Below are positions 1 through 8,744 of a DNA stretch of 64,000 nt, piece after piece. The notes under the pieces are model-generated. The model was not told the DNA's origin and searched no databases. It saw nothing but the letters and a program-made list of their open reading frames with translations. Each line of letters begins with the position of its first letter. Position 1 is the first letter of the stretch. The stretch is from Pseudomonas sp. P8_241 (GTDB lineage: Bacteria; Pseudomonadota; Gammaproteobacteria; Pseudomonadales; Pseudomonadaceae). Made by a program: the position numbers and the translations under genes. The DNA lies in NCBI RefSeq assembly GCF_034008315.1, contig NZ_CP125377.1:1562001-1626000 (forward strand). The letters are read 5' to 3'.

Positions 1-1251
1 CAGTTGGTCCTCACGGGGGAGGTGCAGCAGATCAGCGAACAACTGGCTCGGGCGACGATCTACCTGTTGGCCGACGAGCTGGTGCGCTCACCCGTGGCCG
101 AGCAGCCCAGTCACCTGGCGAAATTAAAGGAGGAAAAGGGTTTCGGTTTCGACCTGCGGCTGGTCACTGTCGATGAGGCGGACATGGACGAAGACCAGAG
201 TCGTCGAGTATCCGAGGGTGACACCGTGATGGCGCTGGGCAAGGGCGGTGATTCAATTCGCGTGTTTGCCGGGATGGTCGGTACTCCGTGGGTGCTGGAA
301 ATTGGCCCGTTGTACCAGATGAATCCGTATCCGCCGGAGTGGCTGGTATTGATTACCGTCCTGGGGCTGACGCTCATCGGATTGATTGTTTATCTGTTGG
401 TGCGCCAACTGGAACGGCGCTTGCGTGGACTTGAGGCCGCCGCCACGCGCATCGCCCAGGGCAGCCTGGAAACCCGCGTGCCGGCACGTGGCGCCGATTC
501 GGTGGGGCGTCTGGCCTCGGCATTCAATGCCATGGCCGAGCACTTGCAGCAGCTGCTCGCCATTCAGCGTGAACTGGTTCGGGCGGTTTCGCACGAGTTA
601 CGTACACCGGTGGCGCGTCTGCGTTTCGGACTGGAAATGATCGGTACGGCCACTACGCCGCAAGCCATGGAGAAATATTGCCAGGGCATGGACCACGACA
701 TCGAGGACCTCGATCGGCTGGTGGACGAGATGCTCACCTATGCGCGGCTGGAGCAGGGTTCGCCGGCGCTGCATTTTCAGCGCATCGACCTGGACGCCTT
801 GGTCAATCAAGTGATCGAAGAGCTCGCGCCTTTGCGGGCCGATGTCACGGTGCAACGGGGCTTGTGCCTGTCGGCCGCCGACTGTGACGACGCCTGGGTC
901 GAAGCCGAGCCGCGGTATTTGCACCGGGCGATCCAGAATCTGGTCACTAATGCCATGCGCCACGCGCAATCTCGGGTGACCATCAGTTATCAGGTAGGCC
1001 AGCAGCGCTGTCGCGTGGACATCGAGGATGACGGGCCGGGCGTGCCGGAATCGGCGTGGGAAAAAATCTTCACGCCGTTTCTGCGTCTTGATGACAGCCG
1101 CACGCGTGCTTCGGGTGGGCATGGGCTGGGATTGTCGATCGTGCGAAGGATCATCCATTGGCACGACGGGCGTGCGCTGATCGGCAAGAGCAAAAGCCTG
1201 GGCGGGGCGTGTTTCAGTTTGAGCTGGCCGCGCAATCAGGAGAAGCGCTGA
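1..1251 (+). CDS. Two-component sensor histidine kinase (RstB-like), 5' end cut by window edge
   Basis: The reading frame is open from the first base, so the N-terminus (first membrane helix and part of the sensor region) lies outside the window; 416 residues are visible. Seen: the end of a periplasmic domain, a membrane helix at about residues 112-133, a HAMP linker to about 185, the phospho-acceptor His near 197 in SHELRTPVARLRF, an N-box RAIQNLVTNAMRHA, and ATP-lid motifs DDGPGVP and GHGLGLSIV. This is a classical membrane HisKA/HATPase kinase acting on an OmpR-type regulator, which is probably encoded just upstream and not visible. The RstB resemblance is from overall motif order; the stimulus is unknown. 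A REP pair follows the stop codon. Confidence 0.9.
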   Translation, partial: QLVLTGEVQQISEQLARATIYLLADELVRSPVAEQPSHLAKLKEEKGFGFDLRLVTVDEADMDEDQSRRVSEGDTVMALGKGGDSIRVFAGMVGTPWVLEIGPLYQMNPYPPEWLVLITVLGLTLIGLIVYLLVRQLERRLRGLEAAATRIAQGSLETRVPARGADSVGRLASAFNAMAEHLQQLLAIQRELVRAVSHELRTPVARLRFGLEMIGTATTPQAMEKYCQGMDHDIEDLDRLVDEMLTYARLEQGSPALHFQRIDLDALVNQVIEELAPLRADVTVQRGLCLSAADCDDAWVEAEPRYLHRAIQNLVTNAMRHAQSRVTISYQVGQQRCRVDIEDDGPGVPESAWEKIFTPFLRLDDSRTRASGGHGLGLSIVRRIIHWHDGRALIGKSKSLGGACFSLSWPRNQEKR

Positions 1252-1271
1252 GTGCCGTGGTGAATGTTCTG

Positions 1272-1353
1272 CCCTCATCGCGAGCAGGTTCGCTCCTGCA
1301 CGGGATTTTGCCTGATCCTGGCCCTTGTAGGAGCGAGCTGCTCGCGATGGGGG
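1272..1353. repeat. REP inverted pair (GTAGGAGCGAGC type)
   Basis: Two imperfect copies of CATCGCGAGCAG.TTCGCTCCT, in opposite orientation, can fold into a long hairpin between the convergent ends of the sensor kinase and the phosphopantetheinyl transferase gene. It may stabilise or terminate both transcripts (inference). Confidence 0.85.
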
Positions 1354-1372
1354 CATTACAAACAGCGAAACC

Positions 1373-2098
1373 TCAGGCCTTGATACTGACCAGACTCAAC
1401 AACTGCCCATCCTTGACCGCAAACTGTGCATCCAGCTCAGTACCGTTGCGCCATTCGCTGGACAAGTCGGTGAGCAGTCGCAGGTGTGCATGACCGTCTT
1501 CAGTCCATTCCAGCACTTCAGCATGCTCGAAATAGAATCGCTGCTGAACGATCGGATAGAGCGCCTTGAACAGGCTTTCCTTGACCGAGAACGTCAGGGT
1601 TACCAGCAAGGCCAGTTGGTCCCGAGGACCGGCCTTCATCCTTTGCAGCTCCGCCGGAATGAGGATTTCCCTGGCCAGCCGTTCAGCCCGTTCGGCATTG
1701 AGCAGGTTCTCCAGGTCCATACCCAAACCACGCCAATGACTTTTGTTCGCGACGATGGCAGCGGCCCGGCCGGTGCTGTGGGTGATCGAGCCACAAATAT
1801 GGCTCGGCCAGACCGGGGCCCGGTCTTCGCCAATGGCCGGAATTAAACTCAGACCTTCCAGGCGCAGCAACGCGGCCCGGGCGCATACCCGTCCCGCGAG
1901 AAATTCCGCCTGCCGTTTGGCTACTGAGCGCTGGATACTCGCCGGCACTTCGATGGCGCTGCGTTGGAAGTCATCATGGGCCAGTTGCGAACTGTCGAAG
2001 TGAGTGCTCAACAGAACGGTGTCGGGCAGTGCAAACGGCAGCGGCCAATGGTCATCGAGAGGGGTGCAGCAGGCGGGCAGGGCGGGGGCTGGATTCAT
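1373..2098 (-). CDS. pcpS: 4'-phosphopantetheinyl transferase (EntD/PcpS family)
   Basis: Transfers the phosphopantetheine arm of CoA to a serine of carrier proteins (acyl carrier protein and siderophore synthetase carrier domains); cytoplasmic, Mg-dependent. The 241-residue protein shows the EntD-type N-terminal motif KRQAEFLAGR (61-70), the Mg-binding GMDLEN (Asp128, Glu130) and the signature FSVKESLFKAL (Lys173, Glu174, Lys178). I start at the ATG at 2098, since the upstream in-frame extension has no family-like sequence; a second ATG three codons earlier is also possible. In P. aeruginosa PcpS is the single enzyme serving both fatty-acid and siderophore synthesis (established); the same role here is an inference. 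Convergent with the kinase gene on its left. Confidence 0.9.
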   Translation of the reverse strand: MNPAPALPACCTPLDDHWPLPFALPDTVLLSTHFDSSQLAHDDFQRSAIEVPASIQRSVAKRQAEFLAGRVCARAALLRLEGLSLIPAIGEDRAPVWPSHICGSITHSTGRAAAIVANKSHWRGLGMDLENLLNAERAERLAREILIPAELQRMKAGPRDQLALLVTLTFSVKESLFKALYPIVQQRFYFEHAEVLEWTEDGHAHLRLLTDLSSEWRNGTELDAQFAVKDGQLLSLVSIKA

Positions 2099-2202
2099 GT
2101 CAGGCATTTTGCCGGGTTGCCTTGGGGCTGGGTAGTAGTCGAGTGCTTTTGTGGAGAGGGGGGATAACCCCCCTCGCCGCATTCAGATGTGTTTGTGACG
2201 TG

Positions 2203-2994
2203 TCAGCTGAAGATCTTCTTGAGAAACGCCTGCATGTCCGCCCACGACTTTTCATCCGCAGCCTTGTCGTAGCCGATGTCCGGTCCGCCATGATCGCCGT
2301 GACCCAAACGATCGGCATCCGGGTTGGTAAAGCCGTGCCTGGCACCGTCGAGGCTGACAAATTTATAGTCGGCACCGGCTTTGTCCATTTCCGCTTTGAA
2401 GGCGGCGACATTATCCGGAGTAATCATGCTGTCCGCCGAACCATGCTCGACGAGGATTTTTGCTTTCACGCTGCCGGGCGCTGCCGGCGTATTGGTCGCC
2501 AACGCGCCGTGGAAGCTCACCACCCCGGCCAGCGGCACGCCTTGGCGCGCAGCATTGAGCACGACAGCGCCGCCGAAGCAGTAGCCGATGGCGGCGATTT
2601 TATGCGGATCTGTCTGCGGCTGTTTCTTCAAAAGATCGAGCCCGGCCTGAAACCTTGCGCTGGATACCGCGCTGTCTTTCGTCACGGCCTGCATGAAAGC
2701 CATGGCGTCGTTGGGGTGCTCGGTATTTTTGCCGTCACCGTACATGTCGATGGCCAGGGCGCTGTAACCCAGACCGGCCAGATCCCGGGCGCGGCGTTTG
2801 GCGTAGTCGTTCAAACCCCAGAATTCATGCACGACGACGACGCCGGGGCGCGGGCCTTTGATGGCGTCATCGTAGGCGTAATAGCCGATCATTTTCGTAC
2901 CGTCGGCACTTTCGTAGGGGATTTCACTGGTCTGGATGGCGGCCTGACCGAGCCCGCTGAGGGCCAAGAGAAAGGCAGCGAGGAACATGCGCAT
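2203..2994 (-). CDS. Secreted dienelactone hydrolase family protein
   Basis: Alpha/beta hydrolase of the dienelactone hydrolase family, 263 residues, with an N-terminal signal peptide (residues 1 to about 18, ending GLGQAA), so probably periplasmic. The nucleophile is Cys139 in GYCFGG, the hallmark of this family, and the triad His lies in GARHGF near residue 222. Start at 2994 is supported by AAGGAG eight bases upstream. Classical dienelactone hydrolases are cytoplasmic and about 235 residues; the exported subgroup has no settled substrate, so I give no pathway. It is divergent from oprH, sharing the 143-bp control region that carries the PhoP-type repeats, which leaves open co-regulation by PhoP. 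Confidence 0.85.
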   Translation of the reverse strand: MRMFLAAFLLALSGLGQAAIQTSEIPYESADGTKMIGYYAYDDAIKGPRPGVVVVHEFWGLNDYAKRRARDLAGLGYSALAIDMYGDGKNTEHPNDAMAFMQAVTKDSAVSSARFQAGLDLLKKQPQTDPHKIAAIGYCFGGAVVLNAARQGVPLAGVVSFHGALATNTPAAPGSVKAKILVEHGSADSMITPDNVAAFKAEMDKAGADYKFVSLDGARHGFTNPDADRLGHGDHGGPDIGYDKAADEKSWADMQAFLKKIFS

Positions 2995-3038
2995 GGTCGA
3001 GTCTCCTTGAAAATTGTCGAAACAGTCGAGGCCAAATG

Positions 3039-3094
3039 GTTCAGCCCAGGTTCAGAGAGCGTTCAGGGGGAGTTCAGGGCGGGCTGCGTAACCT
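3039..3094 (+). promoter_or_regulatory. Candidate PhoP-binding array and promoter of oprH
   Basis: GTTCAG occurs four times at 3039, 3050, 3061 and 3072, exactly 11 bp apart, as expected for direct-repeat sites of an OmpR/PhoP-family dimer. A possible -10 element TAACCT at 3089-3094 places the last half-site over the -35 position. In P. aeruginosa oprH-phoP-phoQ is activated by PhoP in low Mg2+ (established); assignment of these repeats to PhoP is an inference. Confidence 0.75.
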
Positions 3095-3137
3095 TGCCTC
3101 GTACCCAAAACACATACGGCACACAAGGAACTTCCCC

Positions 3138-3740
3138 ATGACTGGATTCAAAAAACTGCTTTTGGCGTTTACTGTTTTTGGCGCAAGCACTGCGGCATTC
3201 GCTTCCAACGACAACTTCGCCGGCCTTACTCTTGGGCAGACCAGCGACAAGGTCAAAAAGTCCCACGCTTTGAACGATAATCTCGATCATCCGAACACTG
3301 ATGGTGTGATCGGCAAGGACACCACCTGGGGTCTGCGCCTGGGCCAGCAAAACAGCCAGGGCCGCTACTACGCCACTTACGACAATGTGTCGGGCTCGCA
3401 CAACGGTATTAAACTGCGCCAGGAAAACCTGCTGGGCAGCTACGATCTTTTCTATCCGGTGGGTGGCAGTACCAAACTGTTCGGGGGGGCCACGGCCGGT
3501 TTGATCAAACTGACACAGGAGTCGCCAGGTTATAGCCGCGACAGCGACATTGGCTACGCCATCGGCGGCCAGGTGGGAGTCTTGCAACAGGTTTCGCAAA
3601 ACACCTCGGTTGAACTGGGTTACCGTTACCTGCGTAGCAATGCCAGCACCGAAATGAGCGAGCGCGGCGGCAGCAAACAGGGTTCGCTGGACCTGACCAG
3701 CAGTGCCCAGACTTATCTGTCCGCCAACTACGCTTTCTGA
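3138..3740 (+). CDS. oprH: Outer membrane protein OprH
   Basis: A 200-residue outer membrane protein with a signal peptide ending STAAFA and a barrel body whose alternating strands match P. aeruginosa OprH closely, including GRYYATY, NLLGSYD, KLFGGAT, GYRYLR and NASTEM, and a C-terminal Phe. OprH is an 8-strand barrel that binds lipopolysaccharide and replaces divalent cations under Mg2+ limitation (established). The start ATG at 3138 has AAGGA eight bases upstream; an upstream in-frame extension lacks a signal sequence. It lies first in the oprH-phoP-phoQ order, but a REP pair separates it from phoP, which may uncouple the amounts of the structural and regulatory proteins. Confidence 0.93.
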   Translation: MTGFKKLLLAFTVFGASTAAFASNDNFAGLTLGQTSDKVKKSHALNDNLDHPNTDGVIGKDTTWGLRLGQQNSQGRYYATYDNVSGSHNGIKLRQENLLGSYDLFYPVGGSTKLFGGATAGLIKLTQESPGYSRDSDIGYAIGGQVGVLQQVSQNTSVELGYRYLRSNASTEMSERGGSKQGSLDLTSSAQTYLSANYAF

Positions 3741-3759
3741 AGCTGTTCGCCTTAGTACC

Positions 3760-3851
3760 CTGTGGGAGCTAGCCTGCTAGCGATAGCGTCCTGACATTCG
3801 ACAGCATTGTCGGCTGCCAAACCGCAATCGCTGGCAGGCTAGCTCCCACAG
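3760..3851. repeat. REP inverted pair inside the oprH-phoP interval
   Basis: CTGTGGGAGCTAGCCTGCTA and its near-exact inverse at 3832-3851 form a long hairpin in the 150-bp gap between oprH and phoP. Confidence 0.9.
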
Positions 3852-3890
3852 AGGGTTGTCTGGAAATTCTGATTTGCCCGGGAGAGCGTT

Positions 3891-4568
3891 ATGAAGTTGC
3901 TGGTCGTCGAAGATGAAGCGCTGTTGCGCCATCACCTGCAAACCCGCCTGACGGAGAGCGGCCACGTGGTCGAGGCTGTGGCCAATGCCGAAGAGGCGCT
4001 GTATCAGACGGCGCAGTTCAATTTTGATCTCGCGGTGATCGACCTTGGTCTACCGGGGATGAGCGGGCTCGATCTGATTCGGCAGTTGCGTTCGGGCGGC
4101 AAGAGCTTCCCGATCCTGATCCTCACCGCCCGCGGCAACTGGCAGGACAAGGTTGAAGGCCTGGCTGCCGGGGCCGATGACTACGTGGTCAAGCCGTTCC
4201 AGTTCGAAGAGCTCGACGCCAGGCTCAATGCTTTGCTACGCCGCTCCAGCGGGTTCACTCAGTCGACCATCATCGCCGGACCGCTGCTGCTTGACCTCAA
4301 TCGCAAGCAGGCTTCCCTTGATGAGCAACCGCTGGCGCTGACGGCGTATGAATACCGCATCCTCGAATACCTGATGCGCCATCATCAGCAAGTGGTACCC
4401 AAAGATCGTTTGATGGAGCAACTTTATCCTGATGACGACGAGCGTGATCCGAACGTGATCGAAGTGCTGGTTGGTCGTCTGCGGCGCAAGCTCGAAGGTC
4501 CGGCCGGATTCAAGCCCATCGATACCGTACGTGGCCTCGGCTACCTGTTCAATGAGCGCTGCACTTGA
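3891..4568 (+). CDS. phoP: Two-component response regulator PhoP
   Basis: OmpR-family regulator, 225 residues: receiver domain (acidic pocket EDE near 7-9, phospho-acceptor Asp51 in AVIDLGLPGMSG, Thr in LTARG, Lys in VVKPF) followed by a winged-helix DNA-binding domain with ALTAYEYRILEYL and VLVGRLRRKLE. The sequence is nearly identical to P. aeruginosa PhoP over long runs (GNWQDKVEGLAAGADDYV). A GGGAGA ribosome-binding site precedes the ATG. It overlaps phoQ by four bases, so the two are translationally coupled. PhoP controls the Mg2+/polymyxin response, including its own operon (established for the family). Confidence 0.96.
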   Translation: MKLLVVEDEALLRHHLQTRLTESGHVVEAVANAEEALYQTAQFNFDLAVIDLGLPGMSGLDLIRQLRSGGKSFPILILTARGNWQDKVEGLAAGADDYVVKPFQFEELDARLNALLRRSSGFTQSTIIAGPLLLDLNRKQASLDEQPLALTAYEYRILEYLMRHHQQVVPKDRLMEQLYPDDDERDPNVIEVLVGRLRRKLEGPAGFKPIDTVRGLGYLFNERCT

Positions 4569-5911
4569 TTCGCTCGCTTCGCGTCCGCTTGATGCTCGCC
4601 GCGACAATCCTGGCGGTGTTGTTCATGCTGGCGTTGCTGCCGGCAATGCAGGGCGCGTTTAGCCTGGCTTTGCAGGATTCAATCGAGCAGCGCCTGGCGT
4701 CGGACGTCACCACGTTGATCTCTGCCGCCCGGGTGGAGAACAATACGTTGCTGATGCCAGCGCAGTTGCCCGACGAGCGCTTCAATCTCACCGACAGCCG
4801 ATTGCTCGGTTATATCTATGACCGCGAAGGTCATCTGGTCTGGCGATCCAGGGCCACGCAGGAAGAGCACATCAATTACAAACCGCGCTACGACGGACAC
4901 GGTAACGAGTTCGCGCGGTTCAGCGAAACCAACGGCCAGGAATTTTTTGTATACGACGTCGAGGTCAAACTGCTCGGCGGCAAAAGTGCCGCGTTCAGCA
5001 TCGTTGCGCTGCAACCGGTGCGCGAATACGAAATCACCCTGGAAGGCCTGCGGGAAAATCTCTACCTGGGTTTCGGCGCGGCATTGCTGGTGTTACTGGC
5101 CCTGCTGTGGAGCGGGCTGACCTGGGGTTTGAAAGCGTTGAGCCGCTTGAGTCAGGAGTTGGACCAGATCGAGGGCGGCACTCGTGAAAGCCTCAGCGAG
5201 GAACACCCGCGGGAGCTGCTGCGCTTGACCGGCTCCTTGAACCGATTGCTGCACAGCGAGCGCGAGCAGCGCAGCCGATACCGTGATTCTCTCGATGATC
5301 TGGCCCACAGCCTGAAAACTCCCCTGGCAGTGCTGCAGGGCGTCAGCGAAGACATGGCGCAACGTCCGGAAAATCGGGACCAGGCCCGGGTGCTGCAAAC
5401 CCAGATCGAACGCATGAGCCAGCAGATCAGCTATCAACTGCAACGCGCGAGTCTGCGAAAAAGCGGTTTAGTGCGGCATCAGGTGCGTCTGCGCCCGGTG
5501 CTGCAAAGCCTGTGTGACACGCTGGACAAGGTTTACCGCGACAAGGATGTGAGAGTCGCCTTTGATCTGCCGGACGAATGTTATGTGCCTATTGAGCAGG
5601 GCGCGTTGCTGGAAATGATGGGCAACCTGCTGGAAAACGCTTATCGGCTGTGCCTGCGCGACATCCGGATCAGCGTGCGCGAAATCCCCGGCGGCAGCGA
5701 GTTATGCGTTGAAGACGATGGTCCCGGTGTACCTGCGGACCAGCGTGCGCGAATCCTCCAGCGTGGCGAGCGTCTGGATCGTCAACATCCGGGACAGGGC
5801 ATCGGGCTGGCGGTGGTCAAAGACATCATCGAGAGCTACAGCGCCAAGCTGACACTCGGGGATTCACCCATGGGTGGAGCGGCATTCCGGATTCAATTTC
5901 CGCTGGTTTGA
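4565..5911 (+). CDS. phoQ: Two-component sensor kinase PhoQ
   Basis: A 448-residue membrane kinase. It begins at TTG 4565, where TTGA overlaps the phoP stop; the protein start MIRSLRVRLMLAA matches P. aeruginosa PhoQ, which favours this rare start codon. Membrane helices lie near 10-30 and 168-187 around a periplasmic sensor domain. The phospho-acceptor His is in DLAHSLKTPLAVL, followed by an N-box with MMGNLLENAYRLC and nucleotide lids DDGPGVP and GQGIGLAVV. PhoQ senses low divalent cations and cationic peptides and phosphorylates PhoP (established). A REP pair follows its stop. Confidence 0.95.
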   Translation: MIRSLRVRLMLAATILAVLFMLALLPAMQGAFSLALQDSIEQRLASDVTTLISAARVENNTLLMPAQLPDERFNLTDSRLLGYIYDREGHLVWRSRATQEEHINYKPRYDGHGNEFARFSETNGQEFFVYDVEVKLLGGKSAAFSIVALQPVREYEITLEGLRENLYLGFGAALLVLLALLWSGLTWGLKALSRLSQELDQIEGGTRESLSEEHPRELLRLTGSLNRLLHSEREQRSRYRDSLDDLAHSLKTPLAVLQGVSEDMAQRPENRDQARVLQTQIERMSQQISYQLQRASLRKSGLVRHQVRLRPVLQSLCDTLDKVYRDKDVRVAFDLPDECYVPIEQGALLEMMGNLLENAYRLCLRDIRISVREIPGGSELCVEDDGPGVPADQRARILQRGERLDRQHPGQGIGLAVVKDIIESYSAKLTLGDSPMGGAAFRIQFPLV

Positions 5912-5934
5912 CCAGAGGTTGATGGTGCTCTGAC

Positions 5935-6013
5935 CGGCTCCTTCGCGGGCAAGCCGGCTCCCTCAAGGTTTGCGACAAACCTGTAGGCGCAGGGCTTGCC
6001 CGCGAAGTAGCCG
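5935..6013. repeat. REP inverted pair after phoQ
   Basis: CGGCTCCTTCGCGGGCAAGC and its inverse ending at 6013 lie between the convergent phoQ and AraC-family genes; likely a shared 3' hairpin. Confidence 0.85.
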
Positions 6014-6043
6014 ATTTCGCACTCGAACATCCAGTCCTGAAAC

Positions 6044-7057
6044 TCAGCTCTCCTGCGCCCGATAAGCCCCCGGCGTCAGCCCCGTCCACTTCTTGAACGC
6101 CCGGTGAAATGCTGAGGGTTCGGAGAACCCCAATTGCTCGGCGATCTGTTGCAACGACAGGTCGGCGCGGCTCAGGTGGTAAATCGCGATGTCCCTGCGC
6201 AACTGATCCTTCAGTTCCTGAAAACTCGAACCTTCCTCACGCAAATGCCGGCGCAAAGTCTGCGGGCTGATGTGCAGTTGCGCGGCCACCGCTTCCAGGT
6301 CTGGCCAGCGTGAGCTGTCGCGGCTGAGCAAGCGCCCCAATCGGCTGCTCAGGCTGTCGCCGTCATCCGGGCGCGATAAAAGATTGGCGGGTGAACGTTC
6401 GAGGAAGTGCTTGAGCGTGCGCTCGTCCTGTAACAACGGCATGTTCAGGTAGCGACTGTGGAACAGCAGGCTGCTTTGAGCGGTGCTGCTCTTTTCTGCG
6501 GAAAAAGTCAGCGGGCAGGAAAACAGCAAATCGTACTCGGCACCGTGTTCCGGCCTTGGATAGCTGAACGTGGCGTGCTCCAGGCGAATGCGCTGGCCGA
6601 TCAGCCAACTGCCGAAGCGATGCCAGATCACCAACAGACTCTCGGTCAGAAAATGATCCGGATCCCAAAGCGACGCGTCGTCCAGTCTGATTCGGACCCA
6701 TTCGTCCTCCTTGGTCAAGGTCAGGCGCGGAGCCCCAGGGAATAGGCTATAAAACAATAAGCCGCGATTGAGCGCTTTCTCCAGATTGCGGCAGTGAATC
6801 ACGGCATGGCACATCATCGCGAAGCTGCCCGGTTTGCTCGGGGTCTGTCCAAACCCCAGGTACTCGTCGTCCAGTGCCAGCCAAAGTGCCTGGATCAATT
6901 GGGTGAACTGCTCCGGAGCAATGCGTGCGCGAGGCTCGTCGAGCAACTCGCAGCTGATCCCCAATTGCAGCAGCAGGCTGGAATAGTCGTAGCCACGTCG
7001 ATGTGCCCCGCCGAGGACTGCTCGGGCGAAATGACTGGCGATGGTACGTTCACGCAT
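6044..7057 (-). CDS. AraC-family transcriptional regulator
   Basis: A 337-residue regulator of the class with an N-terminal arabinose-binding-like domain (PF12625 type, about residues 20-200) and a C-terminal AraC double helix-turn-helix, seen in LHISPQTLRRHLREEG and ADLSLQQIAEQLGFSEPSAF, ending with the usual AFKKWTGLTPGAYR. I choose the ATG at 7057 (MRERTIAS), which gives the normal family length; the open frame runs on upstream into the dctA control region but without conserved sequence. It is divergent from dctA. Members of this class often control catabolic or virulence genes; the target here is unknown and its control of dctA is not shown by the sequence. Confidence 0.88.
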   Translation of the reverse strand: MRERTIASHFARAVLGGAHRRGYDYSSLLLQLGISCELLDEPRARIAPEQFTQLIQALWLALDDEYLGFGQTPSKPGSFAMMCHAVIHCRNLEKALNRGLLFYSLFPGAPRLTLTKEDEWVRIRLDDASLWDPDHFLTESLLVIWHRFGSWLIGQRIRLEHATFSYPRPEHGAEYDLLFSCPLTFSAEKSSTAQSSLLFHSRYLNMPLLQDERTLKHFLERSPANLLSRPDDGDSLSSRLGRLLSRDSSRWPDLEAVAAQLHISPQTLRRHLREEGSSFQELKDQLRRDIAIYHLSRADLSLQQIAEQLGFSEPSAFHRAFKKWTGLTPGAYRAQES

Positions 7058-7116
7058 AGCGGGCAGGTCCGTCCTTTGAGCGACCGATGGTAGCTGCGCC
7101 GTACCGCGTAGAACAA

Positions 7117-7171
7117 GGCGGATTTCCGCCAAGTCGCGGGATGGTTTTGGACGCAAGGGCGGAAATCCGCC
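7117..7171 (+). promoter_or_regulatory. Paired upstream activator sites before dctA (probable DctD sites)
   Basis: Two 14-bp palindromes, GGCGGATTTCCGCC at 7117-7130 and GGCGGAAATCCGCC at 7158-7171, are reverse complements of each other and lie 41 bp apart, about four helical turns. They sit roughly 80 to 135 bp upstream of the sigma-54 promoter, the usual place for an enhancer-binding protein. DctD activating dctA is established in rhizobia and Pseudomonas; assignment here is an inference. Confidence 0.75.
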
Positions 7172-7250
7172 ATGCACCGGCCGCGGACCAATGGCCAGGA
7201 AAATCCGGAGGTCCTTGATGCCTGCAGGCTTGCGGGGGATTCGCGCAAGG

Positions 7251-7266
7251 TGGCACGGGCCTTGCG
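7251..7266 (+). promoter_or_regulatory. Sigma-54 (RpoN) promoter of dctA
   Basis: TGGCACGGGCCTTGCG matches the -24/-12 consensus TGGCACG-N4-TTGC, with GG (7252-7253) and GC (7264-7265) exactly ten bases apart. It lies about 130 bp before the dctA start. dctA needing RpoN is established in related bacteria. Confidence 0.88.
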
Positions 7267-7395
7267 ATACAACGAGCAGATGTCTGCCGACGTGCAGCTC
7301 GAAAAACAAATCCCTCCAGTGCAGGAGGGTTCGCAATTTCGGTGTCGCGGACAACAGATGGATGTTGTCACCGGGCACTCTTGAGGAACTTTGCA

Positions 7396-8730
7396 ATGAC
7401 GACTCGTCAGCCACTGTACAAATCCCTGTATTTCCAGGTGATCGTTGCAATTGTCATCGGTATCTTGCTCGGTCATTTCTACCCCCAGCTCGGTGTGGCT
7501 GTTAAACCGCTGGGTGACGGGTTCATCAAACTGATCAAGATGATCATTGCTCCGATCATCTTCTGCACGGTTGTCAGCGGTATCGCCGGCATGCAGGACA
7601 TGAAGTCGGTCGGCAAGACCGGCGGCTACGCGTTGCTCTATTTCGAGATCGTCTCGACCATCGCCCTGCTGGTCGGCCTGATCGTCGTCAACATCGTGCA
7701 GCCAGGCAGTGGCATGCACATCGACGTGTCGACCCTGGATGCCTCGAAAGTCGCCAGCTATGTCGCGGCGGGTGCTGACCAGAGCGTCGTCGGCTTCCTC
7801 CTGAACGTGATTCCGACCACCATCGTCGGCGCCTTCGCCACCGGTGACATCCTGCAAGTGCTGATGTTCTCGGTGATCTTCGGTTTCGCCCTGCATCGCC
7901 TCGGTGCCTATGGCAAACCGCTGCTGGACTTCATCGATCGGTTCGCCCACGTGATGTTCAACATCATCAACATGATCATGAAGCTCGCGCCAATCGGTGC
8001 CTTTGGTGCCATGGCCTTCACCATCGGTGCCTATGGCGTGGGTTCGCTGGTGCAGCTCGGTCAGTTGATGGCCTGCTTCTACATCACTTGCGTGCTGTTC
8101 ATTCTGATCGTGCTGGGCTCCATCGCCCGCCTGCACGGCTTCAGCGTGCTGAAGATGATTCGCTACATCCGTGAAGAGCTGCTGATCGTGCTGGGTACTT
8201 CCTCTTCGGAGTCGGTGCTGCCACGCATGCTGATCAAGATGGAGCGTTTGGGCGCGCAGAAATCCGTCGTGGGTCTGGTGATCCCGACCGGTTACTCGTT
8301 CAACCTCGATGGCACCGCAATCTACCTGACCATGGCCGCGGTCTTCATTGCACAGGCCACCGATACGCACATGGACATCACGCACCAGATCACCCTGCTG
8401 GTGGTGCTGCTGCTGTCCTCCAAAGGTGCTGCGGGCGTGACCGGTAGCGGTTTCATCGTTCTGGCTGCTACCCTGTCCGCCGTGGGCCACCTGCCGGTTG
8501 CCGGCCTGGCGCTGATCCTCGGCATCGACCGCTTCATGTCTGAAGCCCGTGCCCTGACCAACCTGATCGGCAACGCTGTTGCAACGATCGTTGTGGCCAA
8601 GTGGGTCAAGGAGCTGGACACCGACGTGCTGCAAGCCGAGCTGGCTTCTGGCGGTCGCGGCATTGCCGACGAGCCTAAAGACGATGTTCTGGGCCATGTC
8701 GAAACGGCAGCCCCGACGAGCGTCAAGTAA
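7396..8730 (+). CDS. dctA: C4-dicarboxylate:cation symporter DctA
   Basis: A 444-residue inner membrane transporter of the DAACS family that imports succinate, fumarate and malate. Seen: about eight hydrophobic segments, the early motif [18 protein letters not shown], the serine-rich hairpin [13 protein letters not shown], the NLDGTAIY signature (about residues 300-307) and the second hairpin [13 protein letters not shown]; all are DctA family hallmarks. Length is normal. The ATG at 7396 follows GAGGA at a suitable distance. The upstream region carries an RpoN promoter and paired palindromes, and a strong terminator follows, so it is a single-gene unit. The dctB/dctD regulators are not in the window. 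Confidence 0.96.
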   Translation: MTTRQPLYKSLYFQVIVAIVIGILLGHFYPQLGVAVKPLGDGFIKLIKMIIAPIIFCTVVSGIAGMQDMKSVGKTGGYALLYFEIVSTIALLVGLIVVNIVQPGSGMHIDVSTLDASKVASYVAAGADQSVVGFLLNVIPTTIVGAFATGDILQVLMFSVIFGFALHRLGAYGKPLLDFIDRFAHVMFNIINMIMKLAPIGAFGAMAFTIGAYGVGSLVQLGQLMACFYITCVLFILIVLGSIARLHGFSVLKMIRYIREELLIVLGTSSSESVLPRMLIKMERLGAQKSVVGLVIPTGYSFNLDGTAIYLTMAAVFIAQATDTHMDITHQITLLVVLLLSSKGAAGVTGSGFIVLAATLSAVGHLPVAGLALILGIDRFMSEARALTNLIGNAVATIVVAKWVKELDTDVLQAELASGGRGIADEPKDDVLGHVETAAPTSVK

Positions 8731-8744
8731 GCCTTGTCCTGATG

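Noticed and set aside
598..1356. Minus-strand frame opposite the sensor kinase
   Set aside because: Arg- and His-rich shadow extending into REP sequence.
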